In this document: positions 23,800-35,610 of the stretch, in pieces
How positions within the stretch are numbered: the first letter of the stretch is position 1
Layout of the letters: each line of letters begins with the position of its first letter
DNA from: Macrotis lagotis
Lineage: Eukaryota; Chordata; Mammalia; Peramelemorphia; Peramelidae
Assembly (NCBI RefSeq): GCF_037893015.1
Contig: NC_133661.1
Coordinates: 189,919,991-189,983,990 of the forward strand
DNA length: 64,000 nucleotides
Direction of reading: 5' to 3'
The notes under the pieces: generated by a model
Databases searched by the model: none
Seen by the model: the letters and a program-made list of their open reading frames with translations, nothing else
Told to the model about the DNA's origin: nothing
Translations under genes and position numbers: made by a program

Positions 23800-25733
23800 G
23801 GACCAATTCGGAGGACAGTGAGGTTTAAGCACTACCAACCACTCCCCCCCCCCGCACCATTTTTCATTCCACTGTAAAAGCTCTTCATTATGTGCCTCTT
23901 TTTATGAGAAAATTCTTCCTATTCTACCTCTCCATTCCCCCTTTACCTGCTACATTTCTCTCTTATCCCTTCACTTTTCTTTATATTATTTCAATATAAT
24001 CAATTCATATTCATACCCTCTATCTATGTTCCTTCTAACTGCCCTTATAATCATAAACTTAATAGGAATTACATATATCATCTTCCAATATAGAAATGTA
24101 AACAATTTAACATTATGGTATCTCATATAACTATCCTTTATATTTATCTTTTTTTATGCTTCTCTTCAATCTTGTGTTTGAATGGCAATTTTTGTATTCA
24201 ACTTTCATCTTTTCTTAAGGAAGGCTTAAAAAACGTTCTCTATTTTGTTAAATATCCATTTATTTCTTTTGATGGAAGTTTTGCTGGGTAGGTGATTCTT
24301 AATTGTAATCCTAGCTCCCTTGCCTTCCAGAATATCATATTCCAAGTCCTCAACACCTTTAAGGTGGAAACTGATGAATTTTAAATGATCCTGACTCTGA
24401 TTCCAAGATATTTAAATAGCTTATTTCTGTCTACTTGTAATATTTTCTCCTTGATCAGGAAATTCTGGAATTTGTCTATAGTATTCCTAAGAGTTTTCAT
24501 TTGGGGATCTCTTTCAAAAGATGATCAGTGGACTCTTTCAATTCTAATACCTATTACCTTAGGGCAGTTTTCCTTCATAATTTCTTGAGACATTATGTCT
24601 AGGCTCTTTCACTGATCATGATTCTCAGGAATTCCAATCATTCTTAAATTATCTCTCCTCAATCTATTTTTCTATGCCCATTGTTTTCCCAAGGACAAGC
24701 TTTGCATTTCCTTTTATTTTCATTTTTGAGACTTTTTAAATGTTTCTTGTAGTTTGATGGGAACATTATTAATGAGCTTTTGCATCTTTTTTCCTTTTGA
24801 TTGATTCCAGTTTTTAAAGAAATTTTTTAATCAGTGAATTTTTGTCTCTTTTATCATTTGGTAAATTTTGGTTTTAAGGGTTCTTTTAAGTATTTTGTGC
24901 AGCTTTTATCTCTCTATTAATTCTCTTTTAATAATTTTCTTGAATAATTTTCTTCCACCAGTCTTATCTATTTCTTTAACTCTTTCAGGAAATCTTCTTC
25001 AACTTGGGTTCAATTAGCATTTTTCTTTGAAGTTTTGTTTGTAGCTGTTTTCACATTGTTATTTTCTTCTGAGTTTCTCTCTTGGTCTTTCCTACCATCA
25101 TAGTAACTTTTTATGGTTAAGTTCTTATTTATTGTTAACTCATTTTTCCATCCCATTTCTTAACTTTGAACTTTATATTAAAGTGGGACTATGACTATCT
25201 GGGGTTTGGGAGACACTATCCCAAGCTTCAGATATTTTTCTTTGTTGTTTTAGGAGCTAGTTCTGAAGGTTTCCAAGATTTTAGTGCTTCCAAGGTATAA
25301 TCCACAAAGATAGGTGGTCAGTGCTCTCCTGGCTTGGTCTCTGGTCTTTACCCAGAAAGGGCCCCTGCTTTCTTGCAAATTTGTGCCAGCATTCCTCTTA
25401 TCTCTGGAACCATGAGCAATTCCCTGCTCTCTTGCAGGCATAAAAGTTAATGTTGTTTTTTCCTTTGGAAATAAGACCAAGATCTCTACAAAATAACTTG
25501 TGACAATCTCAAGTACATCCTGGAACTGCAGCCCAAAACTGCTTATGACCAATTGTTAATCAATGCCAGTTGCACTAAGTGGCAACAACATGTACCCTAT
25601 TATCTCTTTATGTTCAGGCATCTGACTTCCTTATTTTCTCTCACCTGAAAGCTTCAGAAACTGCCACTGTTATCTCTTTTTCAACCTCTTCTGAGATTTA
25701 AACCTGGTACTCTGGTTATTTTTTAGGTCAGTT
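23800..25733 (-). mobile_element. L1/HAL1-like 5' region and ORF1, minus strand
   Basis: Reading the minus strand, about 25733-25100 is 5' leader, about 25050-24240 is ORF1 remnants (complement of 'ttgggttcaattagcatttt', and 'aattccaatcattcttaaat' complementary to the 'atttaaaaattattgg' region of 61070), and 24240-23800 is the spacer (complement of 'ttccttctaactgccctta'). Short frames here are decayed L1 or shadows. Confidence 0.65.
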
Positions 25734-25737
25734 CCTA

Positions 25738-25932
25738 CACAGTACCTACTATGTACCAGGCACTGTATTAATGTTTTTATAACAACAATTCTGCAAGGTA
25801 GGTATTATTATTATCGCCATTTTACAATTGAAGAGACTGAGGCAAATAGAGATTGTGCCTTGCTAAGGATCACACAGCTACTATATGTGATTAGATTTTA
25901 ATTCTGAGCCAAGGCCCAGAACTCTGACCACA
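25738..25932 (-). repeat. MIR SINE
   Basis: 'acctactatgtaccaggcac', 'tattattatcgccatttta', 'gagactgaggcaaatagag', 'atcacacagctac' and the 'cagaactctgacca' end follow minus-strand MIR order, nearly full length. Confidence 0.85.
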
Positions 25933-26040
25933 ACCACGGAAAGAAAAGGAACCACTAGAGTTTATTGAATGGGAATGTGGGAAAGGGTATGACAAAATAC
26001 CCTGAACATAATAAATCTTATGTGTTCTCAATTATTGGTT

Positions 26041-26185
26041 AGCAGTTAGGTAGCACAGTGGATAGAGCAAGGGCCTTGGAGTTGGGAGGTCCTAAATTCA
26101 AATCTGGCCTCAGACACTTATTAATTCCTATCTGTGTGACTTTGGACAAGTCATTTAACCACATACCCTTACAAAAATAAAAGAA
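26041..26185 (+). mobile_element. WSINE1-like marsupial SINE, older copy
   Basis: 'gcagttaggtagcacagtgg', 'cttggagttgggaggtccta', B-box-like 'attcaaatc', 'cagacacttattaattcc' and 'caagtcatttaaccacata' in order, with more changes than the younger copies. Confidence 0.85.
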
Positions 26186-26269
26186 TATATGAAAGAAAAC
26201 ATAAGTAGTATTTGAAATTTGGTGAAATAAAACTAAAACCATGAAACACCCTAATCAAACAAAATAGGA

Positions 26270-27089
26270 TTTCAGATAATTACATAGAATTTGGGATAAG
26301 TTCTATTCTTTTTAAGAATTGTTTCCCCTAGATTTTCTTGACCTGGATAGGAAAGCAAGGCATATTCTCCATTCAATTGCTTAATAGTGCACAAAGTTGA
26401 CTGGAATATTATATTTATACTGTTATACTGTCTTAATTGAGTAGAAATAATATAATTTCCCTTCAATTAATTTTTGTTATTTGAAGAGGGAATACACAAA
26501 CTATTCTGTTTTTTCTTTTCAGTAGTTTATTCTTAGCTGCCTTTAATTGACAAAATCAAGTGTTTCTTTTCTAAAATGGGATGTTATAGTGTTATTTTTG
26601 TGATCTTATTCCCATACACAGGAAAATGAATGAACAAAGAAAATGTGAATTTACATAACCTAGATTAAAGGCTTGATATAATTAGTGAATTCTATTTGTT
26701 TCCATGGAAACATTCAAACCTAAATATCACTCTAATGAGAAAGGAGTAACTGATGAAAATATAATCTGCTGAGTTTTAACAAAAGTCACCAGCCACACTT
26801 TCTCCTCAGGAGCCATTTGGGTCCAATGACCAGAAATGAATCAAGATGACTGGAGATGGCCTTGGATGTTAAGTAATCAAGATTGTGACCTGCTCAAGGT
26901 GACACAGCTAATAAGTGTCAAGTATCTGAGATCAAATTTGAACCAAGTCCTCCTGACTCCAAGTTTGGGGCTCAATATACTGAACCACCAAATAGCTCTA
27001 GAATTCAATAGAGGTAGAAGAGTTCATTGAAGGTAAAGCTAATATGTGTAAAGTCTTTTTGTTATCTGGTTTATAAAAATCCATACTAC

Positions 27090-27122
<33 letters not shown>

Positions 27123-27464
27123 TGGAATTTCCATGAAAAAAAATAAATTATTTTCCTGGGCTGCTAATAGGTAAGCTCAGCAAGAACCAAGCTTAATTGC
27201 ACGTACAGATTCTTATGACAATATAACATTGAACTATGAATATTACAAATGATTGTGTTTATGATTTTTGTCAAATAAAAAGATAGCTGTAGGAGATGTT
27301 ATTCTATTCCCATCTATGTGTAAAATTGGTACACCTCTGGAATCCAAAAGACCTTCTTGGGATGTCCAAGTTCATGATGTCTGTGTATATGCTATCATCT
27401 ACACGGGTCTGGAAGTATTCATCACATTCCTGAAACATTCCTCAATTTTATTTCACAAAATCCA
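26270..27464. other. 3' flank of OR unit A, paralogous to about 41690-42706
   Basis: Aligns by eye with unit B. Shared phrases include 'tactctccattca' with 'atattctccattca', 'tagctgccttt', 'aatcaagtgtttc' with 'actcaagtgtttc', 'ggaatttccatgaaaa', and the ~100 bp before the OR stop codon ('cctctggaatccaaaag', 'ttcatgatgtctgtgtata'). A (TA)n run at 27089-27123 is unit A-specific. No coding sequence. Confidence 0.75.
26788..26998 (-). mobile_element. Marsupial composite SINE, partial
   Basis: 'cacactttctcctcaggag', 'gaatcaagatgactggagat', 'gacacagctaataagtgtca', 'tcctcctgactccaag' and a decayed 'actgaaccaccaaatagct' head end. Corresponds to the right two-thirds of the copy at 8264-8584. Confidence 0.7.
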
Positions 27465-28404
27465 TCAGGATATGTCCTTAGAACTCACAATTTTCCTGCT
27501 CAGTCTTTTCATTGCTACCTTCATATCCTTATTCCTAAATGTGTAGATGGCAGGATTCAAAAGCGGAGTAACAACAAAGTTAAGAATGGCCACAAATATA
27601 TCCAATGACAAGTCAGGGAATTCCCACACATACACAAAGAAACATGGAGCAAAAAACAAAAAGACCACAGTGATGTGAGCTGAGAGTGTGGAAAAAGCCT
27701 TGGACAAACCAGCAGAAGAGTGATGCCTCACAGTGACAAGAATGAAGATGTAAGAGATGATTAAGAGAAAGAAAGCACCCATAGAGATAAGCCCACTGTT
27801 AGCAGTGACCACCTGTTCTACCCAGTTGCTATCTGTGCAGGCAAGTTCTGCCACCCGAGGAAAATCACAGTAAAAGCTATCAATTTTGCTGGGGCCACAG
27901 AAGGGCAAGTTGACAATGCAAACAAACTGAGACACAGCATGGATCATCCCAATCACCCAAGCAGCCACTACAAAAGAAATGCATGTTTTTCTGTTCAATA
28001 TTGTCAAGTAATGGAGAGGCTTGCAGATGGCTGTATATCTATCATAGGCCATGGCTATGAGTAGTACCATCTCAGTCCCTCCCATGACATGGGCAAAAAA
28101 AACATCTGTGTCATACACCCTGGGAAAGAAATTACCTTATGCTCACTGAAAATGTCAGTGTTCATCCTTGGGGCTGTGGTAGAAGATAGACCCAGGTCAA
28201 TGAGGGAGAGATTGGCCAGCAAGAAATACATGGGGGAGTGCAGGTGAGGGTCACAAACCACAGTGAACACAATGAAGAGATTTCCCAACACAGTTCCCAC
28301 ATAGAATGAAAAGTAAAACAAGAAGAGAAGAATTTTCATTTCCAAAAAAGCAGACAGTCCTAGCAGCACAAATTCAGTTACCACAGAGTCATTGCTCCAT
28401 CCAT
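27465..28404 (-). pseudogene. Olfactory receptor pseudogene, family 4, two small indels
   Basis: A near-twin of the intact OR at 42707-43645, with the same landmarks: [48 protein letters not shown] and LLNPAIYTFRN. Two changes break it. First, the codon 4-5 region reads 'ggagcaatgac' on the coding strand where the intact OR at 10388 has 'ggagccaatga', a 1-nt loss. Second, near codon 104 the plus strand has A8 ('gggcaaaaaaaacatc', 28091-28106) where the 42.7 kb copy has A6, a 2-nt gain in a homopolymer at the start of TM3. Together they give two overlapping frames, 28453-28055 and 28118-27465. The upstream ATG at 28453 is not a rescue, because it lies in the intron pyrimidine tract before the splice acceptor. 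The rest of the frame through the C-terminus is open, so inactivation looks recent, or one indel could be a sequence error. As written it cannot make a receptor. Confidence 0.88.
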
Positions 28405-28436
28405 TGATATAACTTGCACCACAGATATTAGATGAC

Positions 28437-28456
28437 CTGAAGATAGAAAACAAGAA
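28437..28456 (-). other. Probable 3' splice acceptor of the OR pseudogene
   Basis: Coding-strand 'gttttctatcttcag' is followed by GTCATCTAA, matching the acceptor of the paralogue at 43675. The spurious ATG at 28453 falls within this tract. Confidence 0.6.
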
Positions 28457-28898
28457 AGATATTCATAGTGTAAGAACTAAAAGTTGATATCCCAATTTGT
28501 CCCAGTAGTGAGTTCAAGAGCCTTAAATTGTAAGCACTGGAAAAGGAATACTGTAGGAGTCACCAGTTAAAAAGAAAAGTTTGTGACAAAGTTGACAAAA
28601 AAGGAAAATTATAATTATTGAAGGAAGTTTGGTGGAGGTGTGGATTGATCCAATCAACCTGATAAAGTAATTTGGAACTTTGACACAAAAATTGCAAAAT
28701 TATTCATATCCTTTGACTTTTAAATATCATTATGAAACCTTCACCCCAAAGAGATGAAGAAAGATAAAAAGATATCATAGGTTTGAAAAAAACTTGTTGA
28801 ATCTCTTATTGTTCTAATAAATTACTGAAAACTAAATGAGTGCCCATCCATTGGGAAACAACCAAACAGATGATATTATATGAATTTAATGTAACACA

Positions 28899-29112
28899 GG
28901 GCAGCTAGGTGGTAGAGGGGATAGAAAGCTAGGCTTGGAGTCAGGAAGACTCATCTTTATAAGTTCAAATCTGGGTTCAGAAACATTAGACATGTGACCT
29001 TGGACCAGTCATTTAACCATATTTGCCTCAGTGTCCTCATCTACACAATGATATGAAGAAAGAAATGGCAAACTATTCCAAAAAAAATTCAAATTTCAGT
29101 CAAATATAGCTG
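28899..29112 (+). mobile_element. Marsupial SINE (MAR1-type), shared with unit B
   Basis: 'gggcagctaggtggtagag', 'cttggagtcaggaagactca', 'gttcaaatctgggttcag', 'gaaatggcaaactattcc'. The paralogous copy is at 44178. Confidence 0.85.
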
Positions 29113-29138
29113 AAAGAACTGAGTAACAAATGTAATAC

Positions 29139-29372
29139 AAGGCAGTTATGTGGTACAATGGATAGAGAATCAAGCTTGTATTTAGGAAGACTCATTTTCA
29201 TGAATTTAAACCCAGCTTCAGAAACTTGCTGATCAGTCACTTAACTCTGTTTGCCTTAATTTCCCCATCTGTAAAATGAGTGGGAGAACATAAGGGCAAA
29301 ACATTACAGCATCTGATACAAAAACCCCAAATGGGGTCATAAAGAATTGTACATGACTGAAAAGTGACTCAA
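29139..29372 (+). mobile_element. Marsupial SINE (MAR1-type), shared with unit B
   Basis: 'ggcagttatgtggtacaatg', 'tttccccatctgtaaaatga', 'ccccaaatggggtcataaag' and 'gtacatgactgaaaag' RTE-like tail. The paralogous copy is at 44376. Confidence 0.85.
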
Positions 29373-29960
29373 AAAATGTATTACAATTGTGCAGGAGGAA
29401 ATGATTCAGAGAAATTTTGAGAAGACTTTATAATGTAAAGAGACATGAACGGAATCATAAGAATTTATACAATGACAATATTATAAACACAAATAACTTT
29501 AAAAGGCTTAAAAACTCAGATACAAAAAAAAAAACCAACCACAATTCCAGAATTGAGGAAACATGCTAGGTACCTCTTTACATAGAGTTGATGGTGCTCA
29601 GGGTGAAGGACAAGGCAAGATTCCCAAAACAAAAAATGAGGTACTTGGAAGTAATCAAGAGTGAAGTGTAGAGATGGAAAGAAGTATAAGGGAAAAGAAA
29701 AAACTAGCAAGCAATATCAGTATGAATACAGGAATAAGTGAGAGGAGAAGGAATAAGAACAAGAAGTACAAGCAGAAGGAGAAAGGAGAGGAACAAGAAG
29801 GAAAAAAGATGAAAGAAATCAAAGAAGAAAGAAGTCTATTTTCCCAGACAATTACATGGGAAACAGTATGATATAATTGAAACTATTGTAAATAATTCAG
29901 AATTTCTGGGTTCTAGTATTCTCACTGGTATAAGAGTATTCATTGAAAATTAGGAAGAAG

Positions 29961-30103
29961 GGGAGTGGCTAGGTGGTGCAGTGGACAGAGCACCAGCCCT
30001 GGAGTCAGGAGTACCTGAGTTCAAATCCAGCTTCAGACACTTAATAATTACCTAGCTGTGTAGTCTTGGGCAAGCCACTTAACCCCATCGCCTTATAAAA
30101 ATA
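29961..30103 (+). mobile_element. WSINE1-like SINE, unit A only
   Basis: Complete copy beginning 'gggagtggctaggtggtgca', B-box 'gttcaaatc', ending 'cgccttataaaaat'. Flanking direct repeat taggaagaa at 29951-29959 and 30104-30112. Absent from the aligned part of unit B. Confidence 0.92.
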
Positions 30104-30884
30104 TAGGAAGAAAGAAAAAAAATTAGCCTAAAGAAGAGTAATGAGGTTAAGGGTAACTCTCTTTAACTTTATGAAGATTGTGATGTGGCAATTGATTCAG
30201 AATATATGGACATACATGAGTATAGAGCTTGGAGAGTAAGGAGAGCTGAAAGAACAGGTTTACCAAATAGTTTTAAATAGAAAAGTGCCAATATTATGCT
30301 CACTTATGATCTCTGAGGCTCAATAACTATTTCCAATTTATACATATATATGTATCATGAATAAATCCATATACATATTTGAATATATGAATTTATTCAT
30401 GATCATCAATAACAATTTAGCCTTCAAATCATTCCATGTTTTTTTTATTAATTTTGATAAAGAGTAGAAGACAGATATGAAAAGAAAAGCAGTTCTTTAT
30501 TAGAATAATGAAATGAAGGAGAAATATTGGTATGTGCATAGGTGTGTATATATATATATATATGTACATATTTGTTGTACTGTTTTTGTTTACTTCAAAA
30601 GGATGTTAGACAGATCATGTTTGAAAATACTGGTCTAAAGAAATCCAGCAGCCTCTAAGCAGAAGTTTCTTCAATCTACTCCCAGTTTCTTCAGTATTTC
30701 TAGAAACAAACATATAACCATATCTTTGAAAACAGAATAAATTAAATATGTCTTCCATACAGTCTTTTTTCTAGTGATAATGGAATTTAACAAATAAAAA
30801 TAGATAAATGAGGAAGAGTTGGCTCACAATAGCAATATTTAAAATCTTCTCTGTGATGATATTTGAGGTTTAAGAAAATAATAA
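30104..30884. other. OR unit A upstream sequence, non-coding
   Basis: Paralogous in part to 45160-47650 of unit B, e.g. 'agcagcctctaagcagaagt' with 'caccctctagacaggaattt'. A short (TA)n lies at 30546-30565. No gene seen. Confidence 0.5.
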
Positions 30885-33001
30885 GCTCAGCGCTCCGCGA
30901 TCTGGGACCAGTGTTCTCCTCGCTGGCTGCAGCTGCTGCCCCGGGAGCCCCCCCCCCCCTCCCCTAGATAGTTCCCACGTTCAAGGTGAGGAGAGGCGTG
31001 GTCGCGGGGGGGAGGGGGGCTTGTTTTGGAGGAAGAGCCGCCTGGAGGAGCTCAAGATGATAGAGGCCCTGGTAACAACTGAAGCTCAGAAACTGCTGCA
31101 CCAGCTGAATGTTCTGTTGGAACAGGGTCCAGATGTCAGCCAAAGGTCTGTGGCTTGAGACTAATTGAATCTGCTCATGATAATGGCCTTCGGATGACTG
31201 CAAGATTGAGAGACTTCGAAGTGAAAGACCTTCTTAGCCTCACTCAGTTCTTCGGTTTTGATTCAGAGACTTTCTCTCTAGCTGTGAATTTACTTGACAG
31301 ATTTCTATCTAAAATGAAGGCACAGCCCAAACATCTTGGATGTGTGGGATTAAGTTGCTTCTATCTGGCTGTGAAATCAACAGAGGAAGAGAGAAATATC
31401 CCATTAGCCACTGATTTGATTCGAATAAGTCAATACAAATTCACAGTTTCTGACCTGATGAGAATGGAAAAGATTGTATTAGAGAAAAGTGTGTTGGAAA
31501 GTCAAAGCTACTACTGCTTTTCAGTTTCTACAGCTCTATTATTCACTCATTCATGAGAATTTACCATTGGAAAGGAGAAAGAATCTAAGTTTTGAAAGAC
31601 TGGAAGCTCAGTTTAAGGCCTGCCACTGTAGGATTATATTTTCTAAAGCAAAGCCTTCTGTATTAGCATTGTCTATAATAGCACTGGAGATTCAAGCACA
31701 GAAATTTATGGAATTGGCAAAAGGAGTAGAATGTCTACAGAAACATTCGAAGATACATTGCAGAGATCTGACCTTCTGGCAGGAACTTGTAGTGAAGTGC
31801 CTAAGTGATTATTCATCAAACAAGTGTTCTAAACCAACTGTTCAGAAGTTGAAGTGGATTGTGCCTGGGCATATTGCACATCAGTTGAAGCATAGTTATT
31901 ACAAAATTGCTCATCTTCCAACAATCCCTGAAACTGGGTCTTAATAGGATTCTTATGGTGAAGAAATTCAACGATTTTGAAGGCTTATTTCACATAAAGA
32001 ACTGTGGACTTCAATATTAGAATAGATTTAAGCTGTGAAGCCTGAAACACAGCAACTAGGTTAGCATTGATGTTTTCAGATGAGGGGAAAAGAGGTTACA
32101 GCTGGAAATCAGTTGTGTGCTGTGGTTGCAGATGTGTTCAGGACTAAATTATGATCCTCTTTTGAAGCATGTTTGTAAAAACTCAAATGTGAAACCCCAA
32201 AGGAGATTTAAGAATGGGAGACTATACTGTGAATTGGTATTTAATATTGATCCAATCTAGTAGTATCTGGATTGGTATACAGATTATAGATAGTATTGAT
32301 GGCAAGGTGTGATTGACTCTTAATGTTATTTGAATTGTGATGCAAGTTCACATCAAAAACAGATCAACTTCAGAAAAATGGTTTGATGTACTTAGTGTAG
32401 TTGGGTTACTAGTCTTTGAGGCAGTATAAACAGTCTTGATAAAGCCTTATACAACTAGATAATCCAATAATACTAAAGATTTATTTTGGCCATATTTTTC
32501 ATTTAAATTTGATTTAAAAATTCTATTAAAGTTGTAGACAGACAAATTATATTTAGGTGATCTTCAACATTATCCTAGAACAAATGATATGGTATACAAA
32601 GTTTTATGCAGAATGAATTTCCTCTCAATATCTAACCCCTTAGGGAAAAAAATTAATTTGTTGTACAAAAACTCTCATAGTCTGCTCCCCCCCAAAACCT
32701 CAGCTGTGTCCTTCTAAAGCAATATATGCTAATGCTAACACTAGAATTTTAAAGAATACTCTTGGTATGAAACTGGACCATTGATATAGAACTTTGTATT
32801 TAATAGCAATACATAGGGAGTATGCTATTGTCATAATGCTCCTGTAACAATTAGATTTGAGAGACTAAAATGAGTTTTCTGTCCAGATTCAAGTAAGCAG
32901 TAATTTAATTTAATGGTAGTTGGAACACTTAAGGTTTGTTATAGGTAAATGAATCTAAATTGACATAGGATTTGGAAAGCATATATTTAATCAGTGCAAT
33001 A

Positions 33002-33047
<46 letters not shown>

Positions 33048-33365
33048 TATATAGCTTAAGTTCTATATAGCTATAACTAGTTCAAATTTCCCTTTGACAT
33101 CATGTTATGGGGGAGGGAGAAAAACTTCCCTTTAAAGATAAACCAAAGAACCACGTATGTCTCATTTGTCTCATGCTTCATTTTGTAAAGCATTTTGCAG
33201 ACACACTCTTCAGTTACTCCTAAAAATCTAATTTCATTGAAGAATTTCCTTTTTAATTCATCAATGCACACTTAAGTTGGCTGAAGTAACCTAACAAAGT
33301 ACCATTATATTCGAGTACTAAGAAAGTGAACTTTCAATAAAACTATTGAAATGCAAAAAAAGAAA
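30885..33365 (+). pseudogene. CCNG1: Processed retrocopy of cyclin G1, frameshifted
   Basis: Intronless copy of the CCNG1 mRNA. A GC-rich 5' UTR (30885-31056) leads to ATG at 31057 (MIEALVTTEAQKLLHQL). The cyclin-box region follows (ESAHDNGLRMTARLRDFEVK, LLDRFLSKMKAQPKHLG, LIRISQYKFTVSDLMR), then ERLEAQFKACHCRIIFSKAK, LTFWQELVVKCL and a C-terminus ending HLPTIPETGS, stop at 31942-31944. I recognise this as cyclin G1, a p53-induced cyclin that recruits PP2A. Two indels break the frame: 1 nt lost near 31126 (about codon 24) and 1 nt gained near 31488, after IVLEK. A long 3' UTR ends with AATAAA at 33336-33341 and an A-rich tail. The 13-bp repeat aagaaaataataa flanks it at 30872-30884 and 33366-33378, in an L1-endonuclease-like TT/AAGAAA context. 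So it is an L1-mobilised full-length mRNA copy, not the parent gene, and cannot encode cyclin G1 as it stands. Confidence 0.95.
33001..33053. repeat. (TA)n microsatellite inside the CCNG1 retrocopy 3' UTR
   Basis: Alternating TA with one 'acata' interruption. Confidence 0.93.
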
Positions 33366-33999
33366 AAGAAAATAATAAAACTTTAAAAACTTGTAAGTGG
33401 GGAAGAACCCCTGTTGGGAATCATCTGGAACTAATGTTGTCATAATAAACAAACAAGCAAAAATATGAGAATGTGCAGAATAAAAACCAGAATATCAAGA
33501 TTCCTTAAACTCACTTGAAGGAAAAAGATAATATATTTAGTTCTTCTGCTTATTCTGAATTCATCATCAGGATTGTGCCAATGCCAAGAATGCTGAGATC
33601 CCCAGAAGAATATTTTTCTTTACCTCCTTGAAATATTCCTCAAATTCAACCATCCTAAACAAAGAACAAAGGGTGGTAATCAAAAACATACAGTATGGTA
33701 AATTGGAAGAGTCATTCTCTCTCATTTATTAATGAATAAACTTGACTACAAAAGTAAAACTGAGTTAATGGAGCAAAATTCAGAGAACAAGTTAGTTACA
33801 TGGTCAAAACTAGAACTCAGGTTTCTTGATTCCCAATCCATTCCTAACTTACTGCACAGTATTGCCATTCTATCAAAGAACCAAAGTTACTCTTTCACCC
33901 TATGGTCCAAGAAGTAATCTTGCCTTGGTAAAATTGGTATTACTGATATATATATCTCAGTCTCTATGACAACAAATAAACCAATTTAAAATTAATAAT

Positions 34000-34140
34000 G
34001 GCTTATATGAAAGTAGTACTTTGTCATTTACAAAGAACAATCTTCACAATCCATTCAGTTAAATCATAGAATTATCATCATTTCACTGATGAAAATTGAA
34101 TCTAAATTGCTAAATGGTTCACTCAAGGTCACACAGTCAG
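34000..34140 (-). repeat. MIR SINE, shared with unit B
   Basis: 'gtcatttacaaagaacaatc', 'catttcactgatgaaaatt' and 'caaggtcacacagtcag' in minus-strand MIR order. The same element is at about 48440-48580. Confidence 0.65.
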
Positions 34141-35076
34141 AACTTCAGTAGGTTATCCTACAAACTGCAGATGTTCTAAATATCTTCTTCTCCTAAAAGA
34201 TTGATTTCTCATGTTCTTTCCTTACATACATTCTTAAGCTCCCCTTTTTCTAATTCTTTCTCCCGAACTGTCTCATTATCATTGAAAGACAAAAATATCT
34301 TGATCACTTTCTTTGTGGTTCTGAAGACTTGCCATTATCCAGATATTGGTTTCCATCAAGTATACAGCAGAATAATTTTAAAATTAAAAAGTAAAAGCCA
34401 TTACTCCCTAAGTTTGACTGAGGTTTCTTTTTTGCTATCATTATATCAATAAAAAAGACAATCTGTTCTCATTTCATAATTTGTTTATGGTCAAAAATAA
34501 GGCAGAAATGTCCAGGAGGCAAACTTTTTGGTTAGTTCCCAGAAGAAAATTATATAGCTATATTATAAAGATATAGCTACACACATATACATATACATAC
34601 ATATGGATTTTATGTAAATATATATGACATGCAAATATTCAAAGTAGATTGACCACAAATAAGTTCTATGTTAACAATAATCAAATCACATATTAGTTTG
34701 GTTCTCAAAGTCACATTTTAGAAAGAATACTGAAAAGTCAGAACATCTTCAGTGGAGAGAAGTCAAACTAGAGAGTTAAATAAAAAATAATTTCTAATGA
34801 AGAGGGGTTGAATAAATGTGAGTTGCTGGTATCTTGAGGGAACTGATTTAGGATAGATGGTGGATAGGAAAATTCCATCTCAAAATGAGGAAAATCTTCC
34901 TATTTATTAAAAGTACCCCCAACAACTGGATAAGGCATTTCAAGGGTAGGGAAGTGATATATATAGGGACTCCCCCCCATCACTAGAAGTTATTAAGATA
35001 GACTAAAAAACTATTTCTTTGTGACACTGCTCAGAAAGGAAATAAAACATTATTGAAAGAGGAGTGGGGAAGTAGG

Positions 35077-35079
<3 letters not shown>

Positions 35080-35136
<57 letters not shown>

Positions 35137-35177
35137 GAGGGAGGGAGGGAGGGAGAGAGAGAAAGAGAGAGAGAGAA
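35080..35177. repeat. (AG)n with (GGGA)n microsatellite, unit A only
   Basis: Long AG run with a GGGAGGGA insert. The aligned unit B sequence near 49535 has no expansion. Confidence 0.95.
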
Positions 35178-35610
35178 TAGCTATGTGAAAGGGATGTCAT
35201 AGAATTTAAATCCATCTCTTACCTACCAGGTCTGTCAACAGATAGGAGGAAACTGTATTGGGGTTGAAAGTTTAAAGGCTTAACTACCACTTTTTAATTC
35301 TTCCTAAAGAAAAATTAACTATATGCCTAATCTCTACTAAAAATGAAAACACATAGCTGATCCAAAATCTAGTGACCTAGTATTGCTGGTAATAGCTCTA
35401 ATACCCAAAACATAATTAGATTCCTCTGGTAATTTTGTCTGGAAATCACACTGGTTTTCCCAATGGGAGAATCAAAGGAAGAGTTTCTTGGCAATGAAAC
35501 AGGAGGGAAGAGAGACTGTGAAGAGAAGTTTTTCTTAGGCATTAGGGAAATAATGTCCTTGAAGTAAAATAATGACCTTCAGAAGAAAAGTCTATTTGTC
35601 ATTACTGAGA

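Larger units (their letters stand above)
28600..29512 (+). mobile_element. L1 3' end fragment carrying two SINEs, shared with unit B
   Basis: Old L1 ORF2-tail/3' UTR remnant ('taatttggaactttgac', 'actaaatgagtgcccatcc', 'aagactttataatgtaaag'), with SINEs at 28899 and 29139. The same arrangement is at 43830-44750, so the L1 and both SINEs predate the A/B duplication. Confidence 0.7.

Noticed and set aside
25250-25552. 100-aa minus-strand frame
   Set aside because: It lies in the 5' leader of the minus-strand L1 element and shows no family resemblance.
30885-31060. GC-rich stretch as an active CpG-island promoter of a local gene
   Set aside because: It is the copied 5' UTR of the CCNG1 mRNA, bounded by the retrocopy's target-site duplication. 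Promoter activity is possible but not shown.
30964-31203. 79-aa minus-strand frame with a proline/leucine-rich C-terminus
   Set aside because: Antisense to the CCNG1 retrocopy 5' UTR and N-terminus; a shadow frame.
35430-35480. A perfect EBF (O/E) binding site in the upstream OR block
   Set aside because: The TCCC..GGGA halves are present but the spacing differs among the four copies (about 2 to 4 nt), so only a loose resemblance can be claimed.
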